From: Corynebacterium haematomassiliense
GTDB lineage: Bacteria > Actinomycetota > Actinomycetes > Mycobacteriales > Mycobacteriaceae
Reading direction: 5' to 3'
DNA length: 64,000 nucleotides
Assembly (NCBI RefSeq): GCF_013978595.1
Contig: NZ_JACDTZ010000001.1
Coordinates: 1,488,001-1,552,000, forward strand
In this document: positions 41,057-49,613 of the stretch, in pieces
How the letters are laid out: the number at the start of each line of letters is the position of its first letter
Position numbering within the stretch: the first letter of the stretch is position 1
Position numbers and translations under genes: made by a program
The notes under the pieces: model-generated
Database searches by the model: none
What the model was told of the DNA's origin: nothing
Seen by the model: the letters and a program-made list of their open reading frames with translations, nothing else

Positions 41057-41436
41057 GGCGCGATAACCTCGAGTCCCACTTCACGCGAAGCGTCAGCGAG
41101 GCGACTGTCATAGGTGAGCATCGCATCGGCCTCCAAGTCCAGCGCGGCCTGCAGATGGATCGCATCCAGCGTTCGAAGGTACGGCATGGGCAGCATACTC
41201 GCGCTGCGCAGCGTCGCCCGGTTCAGTTCCGCAAGCGAGATGCCGCTCAGGATCAGCGTGACCTCTCCCTGGGGCCTGCCCAAGCGCACAGCCAGCCGCC
41301 GCAGCTCAATCTCGAGCAAGTCCGACGAAACTACCTCGCCCTCCCCTGCCTCGAGCCACAGCCGCATCGCGTGCGTGTGCGGCTCCGCTTTCAGCAGGCA
41401 GGCGATGGCCGACGTATCCGCATACACCCGCCGCAT
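41053..41436 (-). CDS. PIN-domain toxin (VapC-like ribonuclease)
   Basis: This 127-residue protein begins MRRVYADTSAIACLL with catalytic Asp7, keeps the second acidic position in SSDLLEIELRRL and the third in RTLDAIHLQAAL, and a fourth Asp in LTYDSRLADA. This is the complete acidic set of an active Mg-dependent PIN ribonuclease. It lies 1 nt after the antitoxin stop and overlaps the glycosyltransferase start by 4 nt. VapC toxins usually cleave tRNA or rRNA. Confidence 0.9.
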   Translation of the reverse strand: MRRVYADTSAIACLLKAEPHTHAMRLWLEAGEGEVVSSDLLEIELRRLAVRLGRPQGEVTLILSGISLAELNRATLRSASMLPMPYLRTLDAIHLQAALDLEADAMLTYDSRLADASREVGLEVIAP

Positions 41437-41437
41437 C

Positions 41438-41728
41438 CTAGAAGCGGTCCTCGCGCATATCATCGAGCATCTCAGCCAACGGCTCGCCATCCGCCGGCTC
41501 CACCGGAAGGTCCAGCCATCCGCCGACACGGGTGGCGGGGCGTGTGATGGCCAGCCGCGGCTTCGGCTCGTCGAGAGGCACCAGCCGCCCCACCGGCTCG
41601 CCGTTGTTGGTGACAACGAAGCTGTGCCCCGCCCGCACCGCGCGCAGGATCCGCGCAGAGTCGTTGCGTAGTTCGCGCTGCGATATCCTGCGCTCGACTA
41701 GCGATTCGTCGTATCCCGGCGTGGCCAT
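41438..41728 (-). CDS. Phd/YefM-family antitoxin
   Basis: This 96-residue protein has the Phd/YefM fold at its N-terminus: ERRISQRELRNDSARILRAV, then GHSFVVTNNGEPVGRLVPL. The acidic C-terminal tail (LAEMLDDMREDRF) would wrap the toxin. TACAGT (complement of 41736-41741) is 7 nt before the ATG at 41726-41728, so the transcript is probably leaderless. The GTAGCA/TGCTAC palindrome over this box is the likely autoregulatory operator. Confidence 0.9.
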   Translation of the reverse strand: MATPGYDESLVERRISQRELRNDSARILRAVRAGHSFVVTNNGEPVGRLVPLDEPKPRLAITRPATRVGGWLDLPVEPADGEPLAEMLDDMREDRF

Positions 41729-41735
41729 GCACCGC

Positions 41736-41757
41736 ACTGTAGCACGGTTGCTACGGT
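41736..41757. promoter_or_regulatory. Back-to-back promoters sharing one operator (toxin-antitoxin and methyltransferase)
   Basis: The -10 box of the antitoxin gene (ACTGTA on this strand, 41736-41741) and that of the methyltransferase (TACGGT, 41752-41757) are 10 nt apart. The palindrome GTAGCA-CGGT-TGCTAC (41739-41754) overlaps both. A repressor bound here would control both directions. Confidence 0.6.
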
Positions 41758-41763
41758 ATGCCT

Positions 41764-42507
41764 ATGCACCGTACCCGCCGGATGGCCACCCTTTCCCGCT
41801 CGCTCCGGCTGTTGCGCGCGTTTTCCTACGAACAATTCCGCCCGTGCATCTTCTACTCCATGCTCGCCCGCGATACGCGTTCGCTTCTCGACGGCCTCTC
41901 GCACGACCTCCTTGACACCCCCGTCACCGGCCAGTCAGTGCTAGATGTCGGCGGCGGGCCCGGCTACTTCGCCGACGCGTTCTCGGACTGCTTCTACGTG
42001 GGCCTAGAGCCGGACGCCTCCGAAATGTCCGCCGCGGGGATCTCCGGCTTCGGCTCCGTGCGCGGCGACGGGGCCGCACTGCCCTTCGCCGACGATTCCT
42101 TCGACGTGGTGTACTCCTCCAACGTCGCCGAGCACATCCCGAACTGGCAGGCCATGGGCGATGAGATGCTGCGCGTGGCCAAGCCAGGTGGGCTCGTGGT
42201 GCTCAGCTACACGGTGTGGCTCGGGCCGTTCGGCGGGCACGAGACGGGTCTGTGGCAGCACTACGTCGGCGGGCAGTACGCGCGCCGTCGATACGCAAAA
42301 GTGCACGGCCGCGACCCGAAGAACATCTTCGGCGAGAGCTTGTTCGCCGTCTCCGCGGGCGAGGGCCTCGCCTGGGCGGAGGGCACCGGCCAGCTCGCGG
42401 CCGCATTCCCCCGCTACCACCCGTGGTGGGCGTGGTGGGTCACCCGCGTGCCGCTGCTGCGCGAGTTCGCGGTGTCGAACCTCGTGCTCGTGCTGCGCAA
42501 GGGTTAG
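41764..42507 (+). CDS. SAM-dependent methyltransferase (Rv0224c-like)
   Basis: This 247-residue class I methyltransferase has motif I VLDVGGGPGYFADAF near residue 60, the acidic loop GLEPDASEMS, and motif VYSSNVAEHIPNW near 120. The C-terminal part with YVGGQYARRRYAKVHGRDPKN is typical of the mycobacterial Rv0224c group, whose substrate is not known. The ATG at 41764 lies 6 nt after TACGGT, so a leaderless start is preferred to the ATG at 41758. Confidence 0.88.
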   Translation: MHRTRRMATLSRSLRLLRAFSYEQFRPCIFYSMLARDTRSLLDGLSHDLLDTPVTGQSVLDVGGGPGYFADAFSDCFYVGLEPDASEMSAAGISGFGSVRGDGAALPFADDSFDVVYSSNVAEHIPNWQAMGDEMLRVAKPGGLVVLSYTVWLGPFGGHETGLWQHYVGGQYARRRYAKVHGRDPKNIFGESLFAVSAGEGLAWAEGTGQLAAAFPRYHPWWAWWVTRVPLLREFAVSNLVLVLRKG

Positions 42508-42587
42508 TACTGGGGCTTAATATGCTTGGATCCGAGCACTGCTAAGGCTTCTTACAAGTTCCCCCGCCATACCGATGAGAATAGCGA

Positions 42588-42611
42588 AAGGCCTGCCAAA
42601 CGGCAGGCCTT
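42588..42611. terminator. Bidirectional terminator between methyltransferase and pck
   Basis: AAGGCCTGCC-AAAC-GGCAGGCCTT is a perfect 10-bp stem with A/T ends on both sides. It sits between convergent genes. The 182-nt gap (42508-42689) holds nothing else that I can call. Confidence 0.8.
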
Positions 42612-42689
42612 AAGCTTTATTAACAACAGATCCTGTCTGAAGTTCTCCAGCAGCAACGATACAACATCACTGCCGTGCTACTCAAGCGT

Positions 42690-44516
42690 CTACTTCGTCG
42701 CAGCGTGGATGCGCTCGTCCAGCTTCTTCAGCTGGTCGAAGATCTCCTGCGGCACGCGGGATCCGAGGCCTTCGAGGTAGCGGCGGGAGTCCGCGACGTC
42801 TTCCTTCCACAGCTCCGGGTCGGCGGTGAGAGCCTCGCGCACGTCCTCGATCGGGGTGTCCAGGCCGGTCAGGTCCAGGTCTTCGGCGCGGGCGGTGTAG
42901 CCGACCACGGTCTCGTCGGCATCGACCTTGCCCTCGATGCGGTCGATGACCCACTTGAGCACACGCGAGTTGTCGCCGAAGCCCGGCCACAGGAAGCGGT
43001 CGTCGTCGCCGCGGCGGAACCAGTTGACCAGGAAGATCTCCGGCATGCGGTCGCCGCCCTTTTCGCCCATGTCCAGCCAGTGCTGGAAGTAGTCGCCCAC
43101 GTTGTAGCCCATGAACGGCAGCATGGCCATCGGGTCGTGGCGCAGGGAGCCGACCTTCGCCTCCGCGGAGGCGGCGGTCTGGCCGGAGGAGAGCATCGCG
43201 CCGATCATGGTGCCGTGCTCCCAGTTGTGGGCCTGGGTGACCAGCGGCACGGTGTCCGGGCGGCGGCCGCCGAAGAGGATGGCGTCGATCTTCACACCCT
43301 GCCAGTCGTTGAACTCCGGTGCGGCGGCCGGGCACTGCTCGATGGCCACGCAGTAGCGAGAGTTCGGGTGGGCGGCCTTGGAGGAGGATTCCGGCGTCCA
43401 GTCCTCGCCGCGCCAGTCGATGAGGTGGGCGGGCTTGTCGCCGTCCATGCCTTCCCACCAGATGTCGCCGTCGTCGGTAAGTGCGACGTTGGTGAACAGG
43501 ATGTTGCCCGGCTCCATGCTGCGCATGGCGATCGGGTTAGAGGCGTAGTTGGTGCCCGGGGCGACGCCGAAGAAGCCGTTTTCCGGGTTCACGGCGTACA
43601 GGCCGTCCTCACGCAGGTGCATCCAGGCAATGTCGTCGCCGACGACCTCCGCCGTCCAGCCGTCGAGCGTCGGGGTGATCATGGCCAGGTTGGTCTTGCC
43701 GCAAGCCGACGGGAAGGCGGCGGCGATGTGGTAGGCCTTGCCCTCCGGGGAGGTGAGCTTGAGGATGAGCATGTGCTCGGCCATCCAGCCCTCTTCCTTC
43801 GCCATTACGGACGCGATGCGCAGGGCGTAGCACTTCTTGGCCAGGATGGCGTTGCCGCCGTAGCCGGAGCCGTAGGACCAGATCTCCTTGGTCTCCGGGA
43901 ACTGGGAGATGTACTTGGTGTCGTTGCACGGCCACGCCGCGTCTTCCTGGCCCGGCTCGAGCGGGGCGCCGACGGAGTGGAGGCAGTGCACGAAATTCTC
44001 GCCCTGGATCTTCTCCAGCGCCTGGGTGCCCATGCGGGTCATGATGCGCATGGAGAGCACGACGTAGGCCGAGTCGGTCAGCTGGACGCCAAGCTTCGGG
44101 TCCGGGTCGGAGATGGGGCCCATACAGAACGGCACGACGTACATGGTGCGGCCGCGCATGGAGCCGGTAAAGTGCTCCAGCATCTCCTCCTTGAGCGCGG
44201 CCGGCTTCATCCAGTTGTTGGTCGGACCTGCGTCTTCCTCGTTCTCGGTGGAGATGAAGGTGCGGGATTCGACGCGTGCCACGTCGGACGGGTTGGAGCG
44301 GGCGAGGAAGGAGTTGGGGCGCTTTTCCTCGTTGAGCTTGATCAGGGTGCCTGCCTCGACAAGTTCGGCGGTGAGGCGGTCCCATTCTTCCTGGGAGCCG
44401 TCGGCGAAGACGACCTTGTCGGGCTGGAAGAGCTCGACCGCCTCGTTGATCCAAGCGATTAGCTTTTCGTTGTCGGTGGGGTTGGTCCCCTCCAGGCGCT
44501 TGATTTCGGCGGTCAT
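42690..44516 (-). CDS. pck: Phosphoenolpyruvate carboxykinase (GTP)
   Basis: This 608-residue gluconeogenic enzyme decarboxylates and phosphorylates oxaloacetate. It has the GTP-type features: P-loop [12 protein letters not shown] near residue 283, the reactive-cysteine segment itself within it, the kinase-2 region WMHLREDG, and [19 protein letters not shown] near the N-terminus that is specific to the GTP class. Length is typical. AAGGAG lies 8 nt before the ATG at 44514-44516. TACTCT (complement of 44581-44586) is the likely -10 box, giving a leader near 60 nt. Confidence 0.96.
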   Translation of the reverse strand: MTAEIKRLEGTNPTDNEKLIAWINEAVELFQPDKVVFADGSQEEWDRLTAELVEAGTLIKLNEEKRPNSFLARSNPSDVARVESRTFISTENEEDAGPTNNWMKPAALKEEMLEHFTGSMRGRTMYVVPFCMGPISDPDPKLGVQLTDSAYVVLSMRIMTRMGTQALEKIQGENFVHCLHSVGAPLEPGQEDAAWPCNDTKYISQFPETKEIWSYGSGYGGNAILAKKCYALRIASVMAKEEGWMAEHMLILKLTSPEGKAYHIAAAFPSACGKTNLAMITPTLDGWTAEVVGDDIAWMHLREDGLYAVNPENGFFGVAPGTNYASNPIAMRSMEPGNILFTNVALTDDGDIWWEGMDGDKPAHLIDWRGEDWTPESSSKAAHPNSRYCVAIEQCPAAAPEFNDWQGVKIDAILFGGRRPDTVPLVTQAHNWEHGTMIGAMLSSGQTAASAEAKVGSLRHDPMAMLPFMGYNVGDYFQHWLDMGEKGGDRMPEIFLVNWFRRGDDDRFLWPGFGDNSRVLKWVIDRIEGKVDADETVVGYTARAEDLDLTGLDTPIEDVREALTADPELWKEDVADSRRYLEGLGSRVPQEIFDQLKKLDERIHAATK

Positions 44517-44533
44517 ACGTACTCCTTGTTCAA

Positions 44534-44648
44534 CTGGTTATGGCCAGTGCGCGTGCGAAATTCATCGTTGTTGCGTCACAAGAGTATCGAAACGGGCGTT
44601 CATCTGGCCAAAAGTTCCGACCAATCCGCGCCCACTGGATATAACCAG
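44534..44648. promoter_or_regulatory. Widely spaced inverted repeat in the pck-trmB intergenic region
   Basis: CTGGTTATGGCCAGTG (44534-44549) and CACTGGATATAACCAG (44633-44648) are inverted copies matching at 14 of 16 positions, 83 nt apart. Each copy is itself a short palindrome (CTGG-N6-CCAG). One lies in the pck leader, the other upstream of the pck -10 box, as in repression loops. The 271-nt divergent gap otherwise holds only promoter elements. Confidence 0.45.
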
Positions 44649-44787
44649 ACCGCCCGAGCACGACCTTTGCCGCAAGCGGGGGTGACGCCCTACCCCCGTC
44701 GCCCGTTCTTGAGCCTTCGCTTTACGACGCCTTCGGGGGTGCCCCGTGGAGCTTGCGTTTGCCCTGTTCATGTGGACAATAAATCTG

Positions 44788-45558
44788 ATGAATAATACTG
44801 AAAATTTGCGTCCGGGAACGGGCGAATTGCCGGCGGGCCGCCCGCTGCAAACCGAGTTCGACACCGGCCTGGACTACCCGCGCCTGGGTTCCGTGACCTT
44901 CCGCCGCGGCACGTTGACGGAAAACCAGGAGGCCCTGTTCGACGAGCACTGGCCACGCCTGGGCCGCGTACTGGCGGAGGGCTCGGACGATCCCATCGAC
45001 GTCGACGAGTGGTTCGGCCGCTCCGGCCACCCCACCATCGTCGAGATCGGCTCGGGCACCGGCACCTCCACCGCCGCGATGGCGCCGCTGGAGGCGGACA
45101 CGAACATCATCGCCGTGGAGCTGTACAAGCCTGGACTGGCCAAGCTGTTGGGCTCGGTGGTGCGCGGCGACATCGACAACATCCGCATGGTGCGCGGCGA
45201 CGGCGTGGAGGTCCTGGCCCGCATGTTCGGCGAGGAGTCCCTCGACGGCGTGCGCATCTTCTTCCCGGACCCGTGGCCGAAGGCGCGCCACCACAAGCGC
45301 CGCATCATCCAGTCCGGCACCCTGAACCTGATTGCCACTCGGTTGAAGCCGGGCGGTGTGCTGCACGTTGCCACGGACCACGCGGATTACGCCGAGTGGA
45401 TCGACGAACTCGTGAACGTTGAACCCACCCTCGAGTACAAGGGTTGGCCGTGGGAGGATGCGCCGCTGCTCACGGACCGGCAGGTGATCACTAAGTTCGA
45501 AGGCAAAGGCCTGGACAAGGATCACGTGATCCGCGAGTACCTGTGGGAGAAGAAGTGA
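44788..45558 (+). CDS. trmB: TrmB, tRNA (guanine-46-N7)-methyltransferase
   Basis: This 256-residue methyltransferase makes m7G46 in tRNA. It has the SAM motif [16 protein letters not shown] near residue 85, IAVELYKPG, the invariant [15 protein letters not shown] near 170, and the C-terminal [12 protein letters not shown]. The N-terminus is a little longer than in E. coli. The ATG at 44788 follows the AT-rich ACAATAAATCTG closely and may be leaderless; the in-frame ATG at 44746 has no support. The stop overlaps the next start. Confidence 0.93.
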   Translation: MNNTENLRPGTGELPAGRPLQTEFDTGLDYPRLGSVTFRRGTLTENQEALFDEHWPRLGRVLAEGSDDPIDVDEWFGRSGHPTIVEIGSGTGTSTAAMAPLEADTNIIAVELYKPGLAKLLGSVVRGDIDNIRMVRGDGVEVLARMFGEESLDGVRIFFPDPWPKARHHKRRIIQSGTLNLIATRLKPGGVLHVATDHADYAEWIDELVNVEPTLEYKGWPWEDAPLLTDRQVITKFEGKGLDKDHVIREYLWEKK

Positions 45559-46235
45559 GCATGGATCTGCAAGCGCTGTCGCACCCGTATACCCCGGGCG
45601 CGCCCGCCGGCCCGGAAAGCTACCTGCTGGTGTGGGATGCGCCGAACTTGGACATGGGCCTCGGCGCGATCCTGGGTGGACGCCCGACTGCGGCGCACCG
45701 CCCCCGCTTCGACGCGATCGGGCGCTGGCTTATCAGCGAAGCCGAGGCCCGCGCCGACGCGCTTGGCCGCGACATCGAACCGGAGGCGACGGTGTTCACC
45801 AACGTCTCGGCGGGCGGCGCGGATTCCATCCGCCCGTGGGTGGAAGCGCTGCGCAACGTCGGTTTCGCGGTGTTTGCCAAGCCGAAGAGTGACGAGGATT
45901 CGGACGTGGACCAGGACATGCTGGCCCACATCGACCGCCGCCGCGACGAGGGCGTGCTCCAGGGCGTCGTGGTCGCCTCCGCTGACGGGCAGAACTTCCA
46001 GGAGCCGCTGCTCGAGCTGGTGGACGCCGGCATCCCGGTGACCGTCCTCGGTTTCCACGAGCACGCCTCCTGGGCGGTGAACTCCCCCGACGTGGAGTTT
46101 GTGGACTTAGAGGACATCCCGGGTGTGTTCCAGAACCCGCTGCCGCGCGTGAACCTGGACCGGCTGCCGGACGGCGGCGCGTGGCTGCAGCCGTTCCGCC
46201 CGCTGCGCTCCCTGCTGCACAACACCCGCGACTAG
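45555..46235 (+). CDS. NYN (PIN-like) domain protein (Rv0207c-like)
   Basis: This protein of about 226 residues has a NYN/PIN-like fold: [20 protein letters not shown] near residue 25 with the first catalytic Asp, [11 protein letters not shown] near 120, and [15 protein letters not shown] near 145 with a further acidic site. NYN proteins are often RNases. The gene between trmB and the MmpL3-type exporter is conserved in mycobacteria and corynebacteria. GTG 45555 overlaps the trmB stop and has GGGAG 5 nt upstream; ATG 45561 is an alternative. Confidence 0.85.
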   Translation: MSMDLQALSHPYTPGAPAGPESYLLVWDAPNLDMGLGAILGGRPTAAHRPRFDAIGRWLISEAEARADALGRDIEPEATVFTNVSAGGADSIRPWVEALRNVGFAVFAKPKSDEDSDVDQDMLAHIDRRRDEGVLQGVVVASADGQNFQEPLLELVDAGIPVTVLGFHEHASWAVNSPDVEFVDLEDIPGVFQNPLPRVNLDRLPDGGAWLQPFRPLRSLLHNTRD

Positions 46236-46245
46236 GAGGCCGGAC

Positions 46246-48570
46246 ATGTTTTACAAGTGGGGCCGTTTCGCGTTCCGCCACCGCCGGATCATCCCGCTGG
46301 TGGTCATCGTGCTCATCCTGGCCATGCAGGTGCTGTTCGGCTCGAAGCTGGGCGAGCGCCTCTCCCAGGAAGGCTGGGAGGACCCGGGCGCGGACTCGAC
46401 CACCGCCGCCGCGATCGAGCAGGAGACGTTCGGCCGCGACAACTCGGGCGATGTGATCCTGCTGGTGAGCACACCCGACGACGCGGCAACCCCGGTCAGC
46501 ATCGACGATCCGATGCTCGTGGACACGATGAACACCCAGATCAGCAGCCTGCGCAATCAGTTCCCCAACGAGATCGACCACATCACCAGCTACTTCGAGC
46601 GCCCCAACCCGCAGCTCGTCAACGACGACCACACCAAGGCGTTCGCGGTGATCGGCCTGAAGGGCGACGGCGAGCAGACGCTGAAGGACTTCCGCACCAT
46701 CAAGCCCGCACTCGAGGCCATGGAGTCGCCGTACGGGACCGTGCAGGTCGCCGGCGCCACGGCGGTGGCGGACGCGCTGGATACCGGCATGGCGAACGAC
46801 ATCGCCCGCGCCGAGAAGGTCGGCCTGGTCTTCGTTGCCGTCATTTTGTTGTTTGTGTTCGGTGGCGTGGTGGCTGCCGCGATGCCGCTGATCGTGGGCA
46901 TTTTGTCCATCATCGGTTCGCTGTCGCTGCTGTCGGTGTTGGCGCAGTACCAGCAGGTGAACATCTTCTCGCAGTCCATCATCACGTTGCTTGGCCTGGG
47001 CCTGGCCATCGATTACGGCCTGTTCATGGTCTCGCGCTTCCGCGAGGAGCTGGACCGCGGCGCGGACGTCGAGGAGGCGGTGGCGGTGACCACCAACACC
47101 GCCGGCAAGACCGTGTTCTTCTCCGCGCTCATGGTGGGCGTGGCCCTGTCCGGGCTGCTGATGTTCCCGCAGGCCTTCCTCAAATCCGTGGCCTACGGCG
47201 CAATGAGCGCGGTGCTGCTCGCCGCCGTGATCTCCGTGGCGGTGCTGCCGGCGCTGTTCGGCATGCTCGGCCCCAAGATCGACATGTGGTCAGTGCGTAA
47301 AGCTTCTCGACGTGCACGCCGCCTCCAAGACACCGTCTGGTACAAGATCCCGGCGTGGGCGATGCGGCACGCCAAGGCTGTCGTGGTCGGCTGCGCGGCA
47401 CTGTTGCTCCTGCTCACCGTGCCGATCGTGGGCATCACGTTCGGCGGCATCAACGAGACCTACCTGCCGCCGAACCAGGCCACCCGCCAGGCCCAGGACG
47501 AGTTCAACGAGGAGTTCCCCGCCTTCCGCACCGACCCGGTCAAGCTCGTGGTCACCGGCGCGGACAACCAGCAGCTCGTGGACATCGTGATGCAGACCCG
47601 CCAGGTCGAGGGCCTGGCCGCGCCGCTCAAACCCGCGCACGCCACGCAGGACGGCACCACGGTGCTTTCCGCCCCGTTGGCGGATAGGGCCGGGGGCGCG
47701 GACGTCGTGAAGCAATTGCGAAACATCGACACCCCCGAGGGCGTCGAGACCTACGTCGCCGGCACCCCGGCGATGGAAACCGAGTCCATCGAGGCGCTGC
47801 TGAAACGCCTGCCGTGGATGGCGCTGTACATGGTCATCGCCACGTTCCTGCTGATGGCGCTAGTGTTCGGCTCCGTGATCCTGCCGGCGAAGGCCGTGAT
47901 CATGAACGTGCTCGGCATCGGCGCCACGCTCGGCTTCCTCACCGCCGTCTTCGTCGACGGCCTCGGCGCCGGCGCGCTGAACTTCACCCCGGGCCCTCTG
48001 ATGAGCCCGATCCTGGTGCTGATCATCTCCATCCTCTACGGCCTGTCCACGGACTACGAGGTCTTCCTGGTCTCGCGCATGGTGGAGGCGCGCCAGGACG
48101 GCGAAAGCACCGACGAGGCGATCAAGCGCGGCACCGCGCACACCGGCGGCATCATCACCGCCGCGGCGCTCATCATGATCGTGGTCGCCGCCGCCTTCGC
48201 GCTCAGCGAGATTGTGATGATGAAGTACATCGCCTACGGCATGATCTTCTCCCTTGCCCTCGACGCCACCCTGATCCGCCTGCTGTTCGTGCCTGCGGTG
48301 ATGCACCTGCTGCGCGAGGACAGCTGGTGGGCGCCGCGCTGGGTCAAGCGTTTGGCCGGCGCGTTCGGGGAGGGCTCAAGCCTATCGACGCCACCGCGCA
48401 CCGAAACCCCCATTTCGGACATGGTGCCCGACACCCAACCCGGCCGCGCGGGAGTGTCGGTGTCCGAGGACGCCTCGCTGGTTCCGTTTACCCAGCTCAT
48501 GCGCGACCTGGAAGAGCGCCGCGCACGCCAGGCGCTGGAGCAGCTGAAGAAGAAGGAACTTGAGCGCTAA
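46246..48570 (+). CDS. cmpL1: MmpL3/CmpL1-type trehalose monomycolate exporter
   Basis: This 774-residue RND-family transporter has twelve membrane helices in two halves, each with a large outer loop after its first helix. The proton-relay Asp-Tyr pairs are present: D256-Y257 (GLAIDYGLFMVSRF) and D603-Y604 (GLSTDYEVFLVSRM). The first has the same numbering as in M. tuberculosis MmpL3. The C-terminal cytoplasmic tail is shorter than in MmpL3 (774 against about 940 residues). Position after trmB and the NYN gene matches mmpL3/cmpL1. GGAGG precedes the ATG. Confidence 0.93.
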   Translation: MFYKWGRFAFRHRRIIPLVVIVLILAMQVLFGSKLGERLSQEGWEDPGADSTTAAAIEQETFGRDNSGDVILLVSTPDDAATPVSIDDPMLVDTMNTQISSLRNQFPNEIDHITSYFERPNPQLVNDDHTKAFAVIGLKGDGEQTLKDFRTIKPALEAMESPYGTVQVAGATAVADALDTGMANDIARAEKVGLVFVAVILLFVFGGVVAAAMPLIVGILSIIGSLSLLSVLAQYQQVNIFSQSIITLLGLGLAIDYGLFMVSRFREELDRGADVEEAVAVTTNTAGKTVFFSALMVGVALSGLLMFPQAFLKSVAYGAMSAVLLAAVISVAVLPALFGMLGPKIDMWSVRKASRRARRLQDTVWYKIPAWAMRHAKAVVVGCAALLLLLTVPIVGITFGGINETYLPPNQATRQAQDEFNEEFPAFRTDPVKLVVTGADNQQLVDIVMQTRQVEGLAAPLKPAHATQDGTTVLSAPLADRAGGADVVKQLRNIDTPEGVETYVAGTPAMETESIEALLKRLPWMALYMVIATFLLMALVFGSVILPAKAVIMNVLGIGATLGFLTAVFVDGLGAGALNFTPGPLMSPILVLIISILYGLSTDYEVFLVSRMVEARQDGESTDEAIKRGTAHTGGIITAAALIMIVVAAAFALSEIVMMKYIAYGMIFSLALDATLIRLLFVPAVMHLLREDSWWAPRWVKRLAGAFGEGSSLSTPPRTETPISDMVPDTQPGRAGVSVSEDASLVPFTQLMRDLEERRARQALEQLKKKELER

Positions 48571-49555
48571 CACGTGGCGCCAGTGGCTGCGCTGGCTCGC
48601 GCCCGTAGCCATCATGGTGGTCGTGCTGGTGGTGCTGCGCGACCAGCTGCCGTTTTTCGGGGAGGCGTGGAAGGCCGTTGGCGCGGCGTCGACAGGCCCG
48701 CTGCTTGGCGCTGTGGCTACGGCGGTGCTGTCGCTGGCGGCGATGTCCGGGGTGATGCAGATCCTGCTCAACGTGGAGGGGCGGATTACGGGGGTGGCGC
48801 GCACGAACGCGATCGTGTTCGCCTCCAACGCCTGGTCCACCACGGTGCCGGGCGGGCCCGCGCTGTCGGCGTGGCTGACGTTTAGGGTGCACCGGTCCTG
48901 GGGTGCGTCCGTGGGGTTGTGCGGCTGGTTCTTCGTGGTCTCAGGCGCGCTGTCGACGGTGTGGATGGTGCTCATCGGCGTGGTCGCCGTGGCGCTTTTG
49001 GGCGCGGAGCTGTCCGTGTGGTCCCTGGTGGCGTCGCTGGCAGTGGCGCTGGCGACGATCGGCGCGGTGTTCTGGGCGACCCTCCACCCTGCGGTGCTGA
49101 AGCGCTGGGTGCGGTTTCTGCCGGAGAAGGTGCGCGGGCGGGTCGTGGACGTGATCGACCAGGTCTCTGCGATCCGCATTTCCGCGCCGGCGTTTTTCGC
49201 GGCGGCGGGGCTCTCTCTTGCGAACCGGCTATTGGACCTGGCCACGATGGTCTTCGCCGTGTGGGCCGTGTCCGGCCAGGGCGCGCCACTTGCCGGGGTG
49301 TGCCTGGCGTTCATCATGACCAAGCTGGCTGGCTCCGCCCAGGTCACACCCGGTGGGCTCGGCACCGTGGAGCCCGTTGCGGTGGGCATGCTGGTCGCGG
49401 CCGGTCTCCCGCTCACCCACGCGACGGCGGCGACGGTGGTGTACCGGGCGGTGTCGTTCGTGCTCATCGCCGCGATCGGGTGGGTGGTCTACGCCGCGGT
49501 GTACGCCGGACGCGGCTTCATGGCCGGGCGTCCGGCCGCTGGCAAAGCCGTTTGA
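48560..49555 (+). CDS. YbhN/UPF0104-like membrane protein (Rv0204c-like)
   Basis: This 331-residue protein has eight or so hydrophobic helices and the family motifs ASNAWSTTVPGGPALSAWLTF near residue 95 and KLAGSAQVTPGGLGTVEPV near 255, both typical of the lysylphosphatidylglycerol-synthase-like/UPF0104 membrane domain. The catalytic soluble domain of MprF is absent. A lipid-handling role beside the mycolate exporter is inferred. The TTG start lies inside the end of the exporter gene (11-nt overlap) with AAGGA just before; no better start is in frame. Confidence 0.83.
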   Translation: MSANTWRQWLRWLAPVAIMVVVLVVLRDQLPFFGEAWKAVGAASTGPLLGAVATAVLSLAAMSGVMQILLNVEGRITGVARTNAIVFASNAWSTTVPGGPALSAWLTFRVHRSWGASVGLCGWFFVVSGALSTVWMVLIGVVAVALLGAELSVWSLVASLAVALATIGAVFWATLHPAVLKRWVRFLPEKVRGRVVDVIDQVSAIRISAPAFFAAAGLSLANRLLDLATMVFAVWAVSGQGAPLAGVCLAFIMTKLAGSAQVTPGGLGTVEPVAVGMLVAAGLPLTHATAATVVYRAVSFVLIAAIGWVVYAAVYAGRGFMAGRPAAGKAV

Positions 49556-49613
49556 GCTGGCGTGACGTTTTATCTTGCGCGCGGCGCGCAACTTGGGTCT
49601 ATGGTTGCACTAC

